Origin: Varibaculum cambriense DSM 15806
Lineage (GTDB): Bacteria; Actinomycetota; Actinomycetes; Actinomycetales; Actinomycetaceae
Direction: 5' to 3'
DNA: 64,000 nucleotides
Assembly (NCBI RefSeq): GCF_000420065.1
Contig: NZ_ATUF01000002.1
Coordinates: 124,001 to 188,000, forward strand
Positions 17,491 through 25,544 of the stretch are shown piece by piece. Under the pieces are notes generated by a model. The model was not told the origin of the DNA, made no database searches, and saw only the letters and a list, made by a program, of their open reading frames with translations. Positions within the stretch are counted from its first letter, which is position 1. The number at the start of each line of letters is the position of its first letter. The position numbers and the translations under genes were made by a program.

Positions 17491-18990
17491 ATGAAACACC
17501 TAGCAAAAATGCTACTCGGTACGCTACTAGCTGCATTCGCGCTACTAATACCGGTCGCACCCGCAAATGCTCTTTATGACGAACTGCTTTCCATGTATAT
17601 AGACGATGACTTAACAGTTAACGCATATATGAGAATTCCACTACCTGAAGAATCTGCAAACTTACTTGAAGGTACTTTAACTTGTGAGTTGCTAAAATCA
17701 TCGAATAGTTTTCTTCCGGAAGACTTCACAGATCTGGAAAATTTCAAGGTAGAAAAATGTGAGCGTCGCGGGAAAATTATAGATCTGAATTTCACGGGAA
17801 GACTCAAAGATGGTGACAATAACAGTGTCGGCTGGAAGATAACTGATGATGAAATTACACTCACTGTCCCTCCCGCATTAGGTGAAATAGCTGATTCGGA
17901 CAGTAGCTACAGCAGTGCAATCTTGATTGCATTCCCCGGCGAAATAAAAAGCGTGGATCCCGATATCGGTCACTTCAAGCTCGCGAGGTGGTATGTGGAC
18001 AGGGCCAGCGAAATAGATAGGACAGTAACTATTACCGCTGAACGTAATAAACCCTCCTTTTTCTCTGGTGTAAGGCCGGTGCATCTCATCATCATCACTA
18101 CGTTACTACTGATAGCTATTGCAGCAGTCAAGGTGGTGGTAGTAACAAGACGCCGCAAGAAGATGCCGCAAAACTCCGGCAGGTCTAAACCCGATTCCAG
18201 CATCCATCCCCCGGCACCTCCTAGTTCAGAAAACGGCGAATATCGCCATCAAAGGCCCGCGCCCGGAAGCCCTGATCCCCTTCAGAATTTCGATAGGCTC
18301 CAACCAACGGCCAATATGCCCAAGGCTCAAGATGCGTCAAGCACCTCACCCAATATGCCAGAAGCTGGAGCAGCTGACCCCGGCACACTGGGAATGACGA
18401 CTGAGCATCGCCCTAGGAACGAAGCAGCGGAAGTGCCGAGCGAGCATCCGCCCCAGGCTCAAGCTGAGGGATTGCCCGAGAATCAGCCGTCTGCTCCTGG
18501 CCCTGCCGGAATGTTTCTAGAGCAGCCTCCTGTAACTGGCGCTGCTCAGCCTCCTGCCCCCGTAGTTTCCCCTCAAAATGGATACCCACCCCAGTACGGT
18601 TACTTCCCAGCTCCACCCCCTGTGCCCAGATACCCTGCCCAGCCTCCAATGCCGGGTTATCCTGCTACGACGGGGACTACCGGCATCCCGGGAGCAGCGC
18701 CCTACCCACCAAATGTTCCCCCGCAAGCACAGCCGGGAGCGCCCATGCCCAGCGGCTACTACCCCTACCCGTATCCTTACCCTTATCCGCCGGCTAATCC
18801 TCAAGCCCCAGGTGGCGGGTATTATCCGATGCCAAACCAAGGCTATGGCGTCCCCTCCGCGATATTCCCTTCACCTGCAGCTCCCCCGCAACCGCGACCA
18901 GCTGGCCAATCCGGTACCCCTTGGCATCCAGAGCAGTCTGCGCCTGGTATAGAGGAAGAAAACGGGAACGAACCGGGCTCCCATCGATAA
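17491..18990 (+). CDS. LppM-like surface protein, copy 1
   Basis: A 499-residue exported membrane protein. It has a Sec signal (residues 1-28, PANA cleavage, no lipobox) and an extracytoplasmic domain (about 29-195). One transmembrane helix (about 197-219) is followed by RRRKK, and a cytoplasmic Pro/Gly/Tyr-rich tail of about 280 residues follows. The domain carries the LppM-type strand FPGEIKSVDPDIGHF and two cysteines (near 65 and 90) that are placed alike in the two downstream paralogues, suggesting a disulfide. LppM of M. tuberculosis affects phagosome trafficking; the job here is unknown. The tail repeats YPYPYPPANPQ-type motifs shared with copy 3. It has its own ribosome binding site (GAAGGAA). 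Confidence 0.75.
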   Translation: MKHLAKMLLGTLLAAFALLIPVAPANALYDELLSMYIDDDLTVNAYMRIPLPEESANLLEGTLTCELLKSSNSFLPEDFTDLENFKVEKCERRGKIIDLNFTGRLKDGDNNSVGWKITDDEITLTVPPALGEIADSDSSYSSAILIAFPGEIKSVDPDIGHFKLARWYVDRASEIDRTVTITAERNKPSFFSGVRPVHLIIITTLLLIAIAAVKVVVVTRRRKKMPQNSGRSKPDSSIHPPAPPSSENGEYRHQRPAPGSPDPLQNFDRLQPTANMPKAQDASSTSPNMPEAGAADPGTLGMTTEHRPRNEAAEVPSEHPPQAQAEGLPENQPSAPGPAGMFLEQPPVTGAAQPPAPVVSPQNGYPPQYGYFPAPPPVPRYPAQPPMPGYPATTGTTGIPGAAPYPPNVPPQAQPGAPMPSGYYPYPYPYPYPPANPQAPGGGYYPMPNQGYGVPSAIFPSPAAPPQPRPAGQSGTPWHPEQSAPGIEEENGNEPGSHR

Positions 18991-19133
18991 GAGCACCCGA
19001 TGGAGAAAACACGAGTGCCTCATGGGATAAATAAATGTCTTTACCCTCTGGGGTCCTTAATCCAAGCAAGGAAATATAATCAGAAATATATGCAGCTCAC
19101 ACAATCTGCTGCTGAGCGAATAAAGGAATCCAC

Positions 19134-20162
19134 ATGAAACGTGCAATACTTGCCCAAAGACTTCCGCATCTTTTACTTGGCGGCGTGCTGGCTGCACTGC
19201 TGGTCGCTTCCTCGGTGGTTCTATCCGCCTCCCCCGCCCAGGCAGCCGATAAATATGCCCACGATTTATCTATTTCTGAAGATCTTCGCTTCAAAGTTTC
19301 TTATAGGGAGGGAACCATAAGCCGACTTACTGAAGAATACGAAACGAACAACCCCGAAAAAATATGCAAAAAGCTAAGATCAAGACTTTCCGACGGATTG
19401 AATGATATGCAGAATACCCTCAAAGCACAGTCTTGGCCCGTAAAAGTGGACAAGTGCACTCCTGAAGGAAAATATTTTTTACTCGAATATAGCGGAAAGA
19501 TCACCGTCGACACCCTGCCACTACTGTATAGTACTACCGGCCCCTCAGCGATTATAGATGGAGAAGTATTACAGGTAGTAGATACCTTTCACTTAGGACT
19601 ACCGATAGATGCAAAAGCTGATGATATGGGGGTAATGAGAATTCGTTTTCCGGGCGATATTAAAAGCGTAAAACCTAACCTGGGAAAAGTATCCGGAAAT
19701 ACCTGGACTCTAGATAAACCTCTAAAACATTCACGAGTAAAAAACATTCATATTACCGCTTCACGTCATGGCTCTCACTGGGGAATACTTCTAGGCATAG
19801 GTATCCCCCTAGCACTGATTATCACTTTTACAATCGTGATATTAGTGATCAGAGGTAAAAAAGCTCGAAAACAAACTAATACGGATATGCATGGTCAGGG
19901 GGCTAATGGGTTCGTATCCCCATATGCTATACCTCGCTCCCACCCAGACCTTACAGGTTCCGCTCACATCACCTATTCACCGGAGGCACCCTACCCCACC
20001 AACTCACATCCGCATTCTTCAGCACGCACACCTACCCCCGAACCATCCACAGCGATACCGTCCGGAGTGTCACTGCCGGTAAATAAGCCCTCTCCTCCAT
20101 CTGCTACATCCTGCAAGTCCACGATTATCGCATATACAGATGAAAAAGCACACCGAGCATAA
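19134..20162 (+). CDS. LppM-like surface protein, copy 2
   Basis: A 342-residue paralogue of the flanking genes. It has a signal peptide ending SPAQA (residue 37) and an LppM-like extracellular domain with DLSISEDLRFKVSY and IRFPGDIKSVKPNLGKVSGN. Two cysteines (EKICKKL, VDKCTPEG) are conserved with its neighbours. One membrane helix (about 217-239) precedes a basic anchor and a short Pro/Ser-rich tail. The tail lacks the YPYPYPP module of copies 1 and 3. Codon use is more AT-rich than the housekeeping neighbours. About 140 bp separate it from copy 1 and 130 bp from copy 3, leaving room for separate promoters. Confidence 0.75.
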   Translation: MKRAILAQRLPHLLLGGVLAALLVASSVVLSASPAQAADKYAHDLSISEDLRFKVSYREGTISRLTEEYETNNPEKICKKLRSRLSDGLNDMQNTLKAQSWPVKVDKCTPEGKYFLLEYSGKITVDTLPLLYSTTGPSAIIDGEVLQVVDTFHLGLPIDAKADDMGVMRIRFPGDIKSVKPNLGKVSGNTWTLDKPLKHSRVKNIHITASRHGSHWGILLGIGIPLALIITFTIVILVIRGKKARKQTNTDMHGQGANGFVSPYAIPRSHPDLTGSAHITYSPEAPYPTNSHPHSSARTPTPEPSTAIPSGVSLPVNKPSPPSATSCKSTIIAYTDEKAHRA

Positions 20163-20291
20163 TTTCGGTTACTTATGGCTACACTAATCGACACCTCCCT
20201 TACGCGCACTCGGAGGGAATACTGCGCATTATTGTTTAGCGCAAGTTTTAAAAAATTTCGGAAATGTGAAAACTAAAGTGGGAGAACTTTT

Positions 20292-21548
20292 ATGAAAAAC
20301 ATAATTCATACCACAACATTACATAAACTCTTCGTTAGCTTCTTTCTCGCTACATGGTTAATAATATTTTCCCTATTCGCATCATGTTCTCCAGCGCATG
20401 CTGCCGATAAATACATTATTGATTTATCTATTACTCCTGATTTAAGTTTTAGGTTGTCTCATATGGAGGGCACTAAAGAGGAACTTGCCCGTAGATTCAA
20501 TACGGAAAATTCCACCGAAATATGTAAGAAACTAACGACAGAAAGCTCAAAGGAAGTAGGTGACTTAGTCAAGAAAGACCAGTTGAAAGTGACACCTATA
20601 GAGATTGGTGACTGTTCCGTGGAGGACAACTATTTTTTCATTGCGTACAGCGGAAAAATCACTGCCGAATCTCTAGGGTTTATGGATTTAATCGATAATA
20701 CATTTATTGTCGATGACCAAATATCCGCATTTGTAGATTCTCGAGGATTAAGGATGCCAGAAGGTGTGGCAGGTGACGATATTGGCACAATGAGATTTAA
20801 GCTCCCTGGTGAAATAAAGAACGTCACCCCTGATGTAGGCAAGGTCTCCGGGAATACTTGGACATTAGAAAATCCTCTTACAGAGACTCAAATACACCAG
20901 AATCACATAGTTATTATTAAAGCTACGCGGGGTACTCCTGTTACGAATTCTGGTTCCAATTTGGGGTTGATTTTAGGGATCACGATTCCGGCGGCGCTGA
21001 TTATTGTGGCAGTGATTGTACTGCTGATAGTGAGAAGCAAGCGCAAGAAAAAGCAGCAAAACCTCCCTGCATACCCGGCAGGATCTAGAACCTATCCGCC
21101 GCCTCCTTTTATGCCCGGAAACTCAGCATACCCCGTCCAGTCACCGGTACCGGGATATCCTGCGGCACCAGGGGCTCCTGGTATGCCAGGTGGCGCGCAG
21201 TCCCCGATTTCAAGCGCACCAGCTCAAGGTGGCTACCCGCCCGGATACGGCTACTTCCCAGCTCCGCCTACTAATCCCGGATCCCCCGGCCAGACTTCAA
21301 CGCCAGGATATCCGCCATTAGGAGCCCCGGGTACGCCGGGAGCAGCCTCCTACCCGTATCCTTACCCGCCAGCTAATCCCCAAAACCCAAATGGCGGGTA
21401 TTATCCAGCATCAAATCAAGGCTATGGTACCCCTACTCCAGGGTTCCCAACTCCCGCCACTCCCCCACAACCAGCAGCAGGCCAACAGGGAAATCCAGAG
21501 GATCGGAATCAAGCTACCCCAGCAGAGCAGCCGGGACAGAAGCAGTAA
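20292..21548 (+). CDS. LppM-like surface protein, copy 3
   Basis: A 418-residue protein, closest to copy 2 in its folded domain: DLSITPDLSFRLSH, EICKKL, IGDCSVEDNYFF, RFKLPGEIKNVTPDVGKVSGN. It is closest to copy 1 in its Pro-rich tail (YPYPYPPANPQNPNGGYYP). The leader has FASCSPAHA|ADK, so either a lipobox-like Cys (FASC, unusual Phe at -3) or signal peptidase I cleavage at AHA is possible. The membrane helix is about residues 226-248, followed by RSKRKKKQQ. The mosaic relation (domain like copy 2, tail like copy 1) points to duplication with recombination. Function is unknown; likely surface exposed. Confidence 0.75.
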   Translation: MKNIIHTTTLHKLFVSFFLATWLIIFSLFASCSPAHAADKYIIDLSITPDLSFRLSHMEGTKEELARRFNTENSTEICKKLTTESSKEVGDLVKKDQLKVTPIEIGDCSVEDNYFFIAYSGKITAESLGFMDLIDNTFIVDDQISAFVDSRGLRMPEGVAGDDIGTMRFKLPGEIKNVTPDVGKVSGNTWTLENPLTETQIHQNHIVIIKATRGTPVTNSGSNLGLILGITIPAALIIVAVIVLLIVRSKRKKKQQNLPAYPAGSRTYPPPPFMPGNSAYPVQSPVPGYPAAPGAPGMPGGAQSPISSAPAQGGYPPGYGYFPAPPTNPGSPGQTSTPGYPPLGAPGTPGAASYPYPYPPANPQNPNGGYYPASNQGYGTPTPGFPTPATPPQPAAGQQGNPEDRNQATPAEQPGQKQ

Positions 21549-21614
21549 TCAGAAAAGTTGAATCTTAGAGACTAACGCTATCTAGGAGCTAAAACTACTC
21601 CAGCAACCCGCACC

Positions 21615-21848
21615 CTAGCGGGCGCGAGAAAGCGAAGTCAGAGGAGCGTTTTCGGCCTCCTCTAAATGCAGCTGCGAAGTGTTATCCACGATTTCGGCGC
21701 CGCTAGCACGCAAAGCCGGCACTAGAGCATGGGCATGATGGGCGCAGAAAAACAGATTGCCGGCCTCCAGGCGGGCAAGAACCCACGCCTGCGCTCCGCA
21801 GGTATCGCAACGATCAGTCGCATCAAAAACATAGGTTTGCTCACTCAT
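21615..21848 (-). CDS. DUF7455 small zinc-binding protein
   Basis: A protein of about 77 residues starting MSEQTYVFDATDRCDTCGAQ, with cysteines in CDTC and CAHHAHA that could bind zinc together with histidines. This matches the small protein commonly encoded beside the primary sigma factor in Actinobacteria (DUF7455). The start at 21848 is chosen over an upstream in-frame ATG (21935), because the conserved domain begins there and the longer start would run into the sigma factor terminator. Function is unknown. Confidence 0.8.
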   Translation of the reverse strand: MSEQTYVFDATDRCDTCGAQAWVLARLEAGNLFFCAHHAHALVPALRASGAEIVDNTSQLHLEEAENAPLTSLSRAR

Positions 21849-21920
21849 GTCTTCATTTTCTACTGCTGACTTAAGGAAGTCACGCCCAGCGCTCCAGCTT
21901 TCGCGTCTGGCAAAACTAAA

Positions 21921-21951
21921 CCGCCGTCCTTGCATTTGGCAAGGACGGCGG
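21921..21951 (-). terminator. Rho-independent terminator of the sigma factor gene
   Basis: A perfect 13-bp inverted repeat (CCGCCGTCCTTGC / GCAAGGACGGCGG) with a five-base loop starts 25 bases after the sigma factor stop. On the minus strand it is followed by TTTAGTTTTG, a T-rich tract. Confidence 0.8.
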
Positions 21952-21975
21952 AAAGTTCAAAGTGTGGCGGCGACC

Positions 21976-23901
21976 CTAATCCAGGTAGTCGCGTAGCACC
22001 TGGCTGCGGGAGGGGTGACGCAACTTCGACATAGTTTTGGATTCGATCTGGCGAATACGTTCACGAGTCACCCCGTAAACTTTGCCGATCTCATCCAAAG
22101 TCTTAGCCTGACCATCACCAAGACCAAAACGCATCGACACTACCCCGGCTTCGCGCTCCGACAAGGTGTCGAGGACGCGGCGCAACTGTTCTTGCAACAG
22201 GGTGAAGCTGACTGCATCGGCAGGCACAACTGCCTCCGAGTCCTCAATCAGATCCCCGAATTCGCTGTCGCCGTCCTCACCCAAAGGCGTGTGCAAAGAA
22301 ATCGGTTCCCGCCCGTACTTTTGGACTTCCACCACTTTTTCAGGCGTCATATCTAGCTCTTTAGCGAGTTCTTCGGGAGTAGGTTCGCGACCCAAATCCT
22401 GCAGCATCTGCCGCTGTACCCGCGCCAACTTGTTGATTACCTCTACCATGTGGACGGGGATGCGGATAGTGCGCGCCTGATCGGCCATCGCGCGGGTGAT
22501 CGCTTGGCGAATCCACCAGGTGGCATAGGTAGAGAACTTATATCCCTTGGTGTAATCGAATTTTTCAACTGCGCGAATCAAACCTAGGTTGCCTTCTTGA
22601 ATCAGATCCAAGAACAACATTCCCCGGCCGGTGTAGCGTTTCGCCAGCGACACTACTAGCCGCAAGTTTGCTTCTAGCAGGTGATTTTTAGCGTGCTGGC
22701 CATCAATCGCCAAGGAATGCAAGTCCCGGCGCATCTTAGAAGTCAGATTTTCCGATTCGGTTTCTAACTGATGCTGGGCATACAGACCCGCCTCAATCCG
22801 CCGCGCCAAATCAACTTCTTCCGCGGCGTTTAGCAGCGCGACCTTGCCGATCTGTTTTAAGTAGTCCTTTACCGGATCTGCAGTCGCCCCCGCGACCGTG
22901 ACTCGTTGCGCCGGTTCATCAGTTTCATCAGAATCAGAAACGGTGAAGGAATTGCCTTTTTTCTTCCCTTTGGCATTGGCCTTTGCCTGGGCAATCGCCT
23001 TATTTAAGCCTTCGATGGCATTGGCGGGAGCAGATTCTTCCTCGTCCCCTTCTTCATCGTCATCTTCTTCGGGTTCGCGATCCTCACCGTGTTTTTCGTC
23101 ATCTTCATCGTCCTCGTCGTCATCATCAAGTTCCGATTCGAGGTCGATTTCTTCTTCATCGTTTAAATCTTCATCACCCGGCTCGACCGCGTCTTCGTCA
23201 ACCTCGTCAACCTCGGCGGCATTTTCTAGCAGCTCTTGGTCTTCTTCTAGCTCCTCGAACTCAGCTTTTTTAGCGCGCGCAGTGGTTTTCTTCGGGGCTG
23301 TCTTCTTTGCCGCTGCGGTTTTCTTAGCGGTAGTTTTCTTCGCACTAGTCTTCTTAGCTGCGGCTTTCTTCGCTGCCGTGGTGGTCTTCTTAGCTGTTGC
23401 CGCGGATTCGGCTGTCTTGTTAGCTGCGCTCTTTTTCGCAGCAGACTTCGCCGCCCCAGTCTTCTTAGTCGCAGTCGTCTGCTTAGCAGCACTGGTTTTG
23501 CTGGCAGCGGTAGTTTTCTTAGTAGTTTTCTTCCCGGCACTAGCTTTACTGCCCGCAGTCTTCTTGGTGGCAGTCTTAGTGGACGCGGTCTTTGCGGGCT
23601 CCGCCTTTTTGGCAGCAGTAGTTTTCTTTGCCGCAGTACTGGTTTTACTAGCGGTAGCCTTCTTGGCTGGCGCTTTGGTGGAAGTGGTCTTTTTTGCCCC
23701 TGTCGTCTTCTTAGCGTCACTAGCCTTACTGGTAGTCGCCTTCTTAGCCGACGCGGTCTTGCTGGCTACCGCAGTCTTCTTCGTGGTAGCAGTTTTCTTG
23801 GCAGTGCTTTTAGCGGTCTTCTTAGGAGCAGATTTTCTAGCGGTAGTAGCTTTCGAGGGAGTTTTCGCGCTAGATTCAGATTGAGCAGGTTGAGGAGTCA
23901 C
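21976..23901 (-). CDS. sigA: Primary sigma factor (RpoD/SigA/HrdB) with a histone-H1-like N-terminal extension
   Basis: The 641-residue housekeeping sigma factor. Conserved parts are region 1.2 ([16 protein letters not shown], near residue 350), region 2 ([46 protein letters not shown]), region 3, and region 4.2 ([20 protein letters not shown]), ending RDYLD. Residues about 1-215 are almost only Lys, Ala, Thr and Ser in KKTxAKK-type repeats like linker histone tails; about 220-290 is a Glu/Asp-rich block. Actinobacterial sigma-A proteins often have such extensions, but this one is long and very regular. Start is GTG at 23901. It diverges from the prenyl synthase gene across 136 bp. Confidence 0.95.
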   Translation of the reverse strand: MTPQPAQSESSAKTPSKATTARKSAPKKTAKSTAKKTATTKKTAVASKTASAKKATTSKASDAKKTTGAKKTTSTKAPAKKATASKTSTAAKKTTAAKKAEPAKTASTKTATKKTAGSKASAGKKTTKKTTAASKTSAAKQTTATKKTGAAKSAAKKSAANKTAESAATAKKTTTAAKKAAAKKTSAKKTTAKKTAAAKKTAPKKTTARAKKAEFEELEEDQELLENAAEVDEVDEDAVEPGDEDLNDEEEIDLESELDDDDEDDEDDEKHGEDREPEEDDDEEGDEEESAPANAIEGLNKAIAQAKANAKGKKKGNSFTVSDSDETDEPAQRVTVAGATADPVKDYLKQIGKVALLNAAEEVDLARRIEAGLYAQHQLETESENLTSKMRRDLHSLAIDGQHAKNHLLEANLRLVVSLAKRYTGRGMLFLDLIQEGNLGLIRAVEKFDYTKGYKFSTYATWWIRQAITRAMADQARTIRIPVHMVEVINKLARVQRQMLQDLGREPTPEELAKELDMTPEKVVEVQKYGREPISLHTPLGEDGDSEFGDLIEDSEAVVPADAVSFTLLQEQLRRVLDTLSEREAGVVSMRFGLGDGQAKTLDEIGKVYGVTRERIRQIESKTMSKLRHPSRSQVLRDYLD

Positions 23902-24037
23902 AGCGACCTTTCCTGATTTCTAAACGATTTCACAGAGAATGCTCAATAATTATAATTCAATACCACACTTTCTAGCACAAATCTAGAGGATTTTTCGCGG
24001 CTAGAGGAGAACCGATAAGGAAAGAGAGTAACCAGCG

Positions 24038-25108
24038 ATGCCCAGTGCCCCAGAGTTTTCCACTCAAATCAATCAGCTATTACCGCTGGCGTGGCAAGCC
24101 GGGGTATCCCGCTGGCAAGAGCTAACGGGAATAGCAGAACTATTTGAAGTAGGTCTGGCAGCTCTTAAAGGTGGAAAACGTACCCGGGCACGCCTGGCCT
24201 ACACCGGCTGGAAAGCGATAACTGCCAGCAATGATACCCCGGCAAAACCCGTACTCGACCTGGGAGTAGCCCTGGAGATATACCAAGCCAGCGCCCTCGT
24301 TCATGACGACATTATTGATAACTCTCCCCTGCGCCGCGGTAAAGACGCATCCCATATCAGTTTCGCGAAAAGGCATTTAGCGGAGCAACGCCGCGGCGAT
24401 CACCAAGAATATGGGCGGCTAGCGGCAATCCTCTTAGGAGATCTGCTGCTCTCAGTGGCCGACCAGTGTGCTTTCGAGGTCGCCGCCACCGCCAAAGACC
24501 CGGACGCATTCTTCGCTAACTGGACGGAAATGACCCGCGAGGTTGCCGCCGGACAGTACCTGGATCTACGTCTCGAAACTGATGAGCTTGACCCCGCCCA
24601 TGCGCGCGAACAGATTTTAACGGTTATTCGTCACAAATCCGGACGCTACTCGGTGGCGCACCCGCTCACTCTCGGAGCCCGCCTGGCCGGAGCTAGCCCC
24701 GAGCAGCTAAAAACCCTCTTCACGATCGGGGAATATTGGGGAATTGCTTTTCAGCTTTGCGACGATGAACTCGGCGTTTTTGGCGATCCCAGCCAAACCG
24801 GTAAACCTGCGGGTGGCGATCTAACCGAAGGGAAAAAGACGGTACTGTGGTCCCTAGCTGAACAGCTACTTAACGAGGACGCGCGCGCGAATTTACATCA
24901 GGTTCTCGGTAACCGCGCCGCCTCTAAAGAACAAATCTTGGCAGTCACTTCCGCCCTGCATAGCCAAGGCGTCAGAGACCAGCACCGCCAGCTCATCACC
25001 GAATATGCCGCTAAAGGTGACGCTCTAGTAGCTAGTGGCGAGTTTGATAATGCGGGTCGCGAGGCTCTGCTGCGTTTAGGACGCGCCCTAGTGGAACGGG
25101 AATCCTAA
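24038..25108 (+). CDS. Polyprenyl (geranylgeranyl-type) diphosphate synthase
   Basis: A 356-residue trans-isoprenyl diphosphate synthase. The first Asp-rich motif is VHDDIIDNSPLRRG (DDxxD) and the second is CDDELGVFGD; KGGKRTRARL provides the diphosphate-binding basic residues and GKKTVLW follows. It condenses IPP with allylic diphosphates to make a precursor for quinones, carotenoids or lipid carriers; chain length cannot be told by eye. It corresponds to idsA2 (Rv2173) in the Rv2171-Rv2178c gene order. Converges on the Rv2175c-like gene ten bases downstream. Confidence 0.9.
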   Translation: MPSAPEFSTQINQLLPLAWQAGVSRWQELTGIAELFEVGLAALKGGKRTRARLAYTGWKAITASNDTPAKPVLDLGVALEIYQASALVHDDIIDNSPLRRGKDASHISFAKRHLAEQRRGDHQEYGRLAAILLGDLLLSVADQCAFEVAATAKDPDAFFANWTEMTREVAAGQYLDLRLETDELDPAHAREQILTVIRHKSGRYSVAHPLTLGARLAGASPEQLKTLFTIGEYWGIAFQLCDDELGVFGDPSQTGKPAGGDLTEGKKTVLWSLAEQLLNEDARANLHQVLGNRAASKEQILAVTSALHSQGVRDQHRQLITEYAAKGDALVASGEFDNAGREALLRLGRALVERES

Positions 25109-25118
25109 AGCTGCGAGC

Positions 25119-25460
25119 CTAAATTGCCTGCATAGCAGCTACCGCATTCACTTTGCTGTGGCTGCCGGCTCGCAATAGGTCAATAGGCCGCTGTCCATCC
25201 AATAGGGGCTGGGCAGCTAGCACCCACTCGGTTGCCTCTTGAACAGTAAAACCGCCATCTAACAAGGTGAGCATCGTTCCTGGCAGGCGTTCTACGAGAG
25301 TCCAGCCCTCGGGGGTTTCCAGAAGCGATTCGGCTACTACCTGTAGTTTCCCTTGCTCATCCGGGAGGGCTAACAAACGGTGCTCATTGAGGAGCCGGTG
25401 CGCACGAGTAACTTTTACCCCCAGGCGCTCGGCAACTTGCGCGAAACTGATCATATCCAT
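25119..25460 (-). CDS. Rv2175c-like DNA-binding regulatory protein
   Basis: A 113-residue protein with an N-terminal helix-turn-helix (MISFAQVAERLGVKVTRAHRLL) and a C-terminal domain with EGWTLVERLPGTMLTLLDGGF and the ending RAGSHSKVNAVAAMQAI. This matches Rv2175c, a DNA-binding substrate of the kinase PknL in M. tuberculosis. The divergent kinase gene lies 85 bases upstream, so the kinase-substrate pairing is preserved. The ATG at 25460 is used; a second in-frame Met lies two codons downstream. Confidence 0.85.
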   Translation of the reverse strand: MDMISFAQVAERLGVKVTRAHRLLNEHRLLALPDEQGKLQVVAESLLETPEGWTLVERLPGTMLTLLDGGFTVQEATEWVLAAQPLLDGQRPIDLLRAGSHSKVNAVAAMQAI

Positions 25461-25544
25461 GGTCTAACCCTATCCGAGAGGGCAAGCCGACTCCTATCCG
25501 CGCCGCCTCCCGCCAATACCGCCGCCTCCCGCTAGGATTGCCTT

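Noticed and set aside
22898-23884. Long plus-strand frame rich in Ser, Phe, Val and Ala opposite the sigma factor
   Set aside because: It is the complement of the Lys/Ala/Thr and Glu/Asp repeats of the sigma factor N-terminus; no start signal and no plausible protein.
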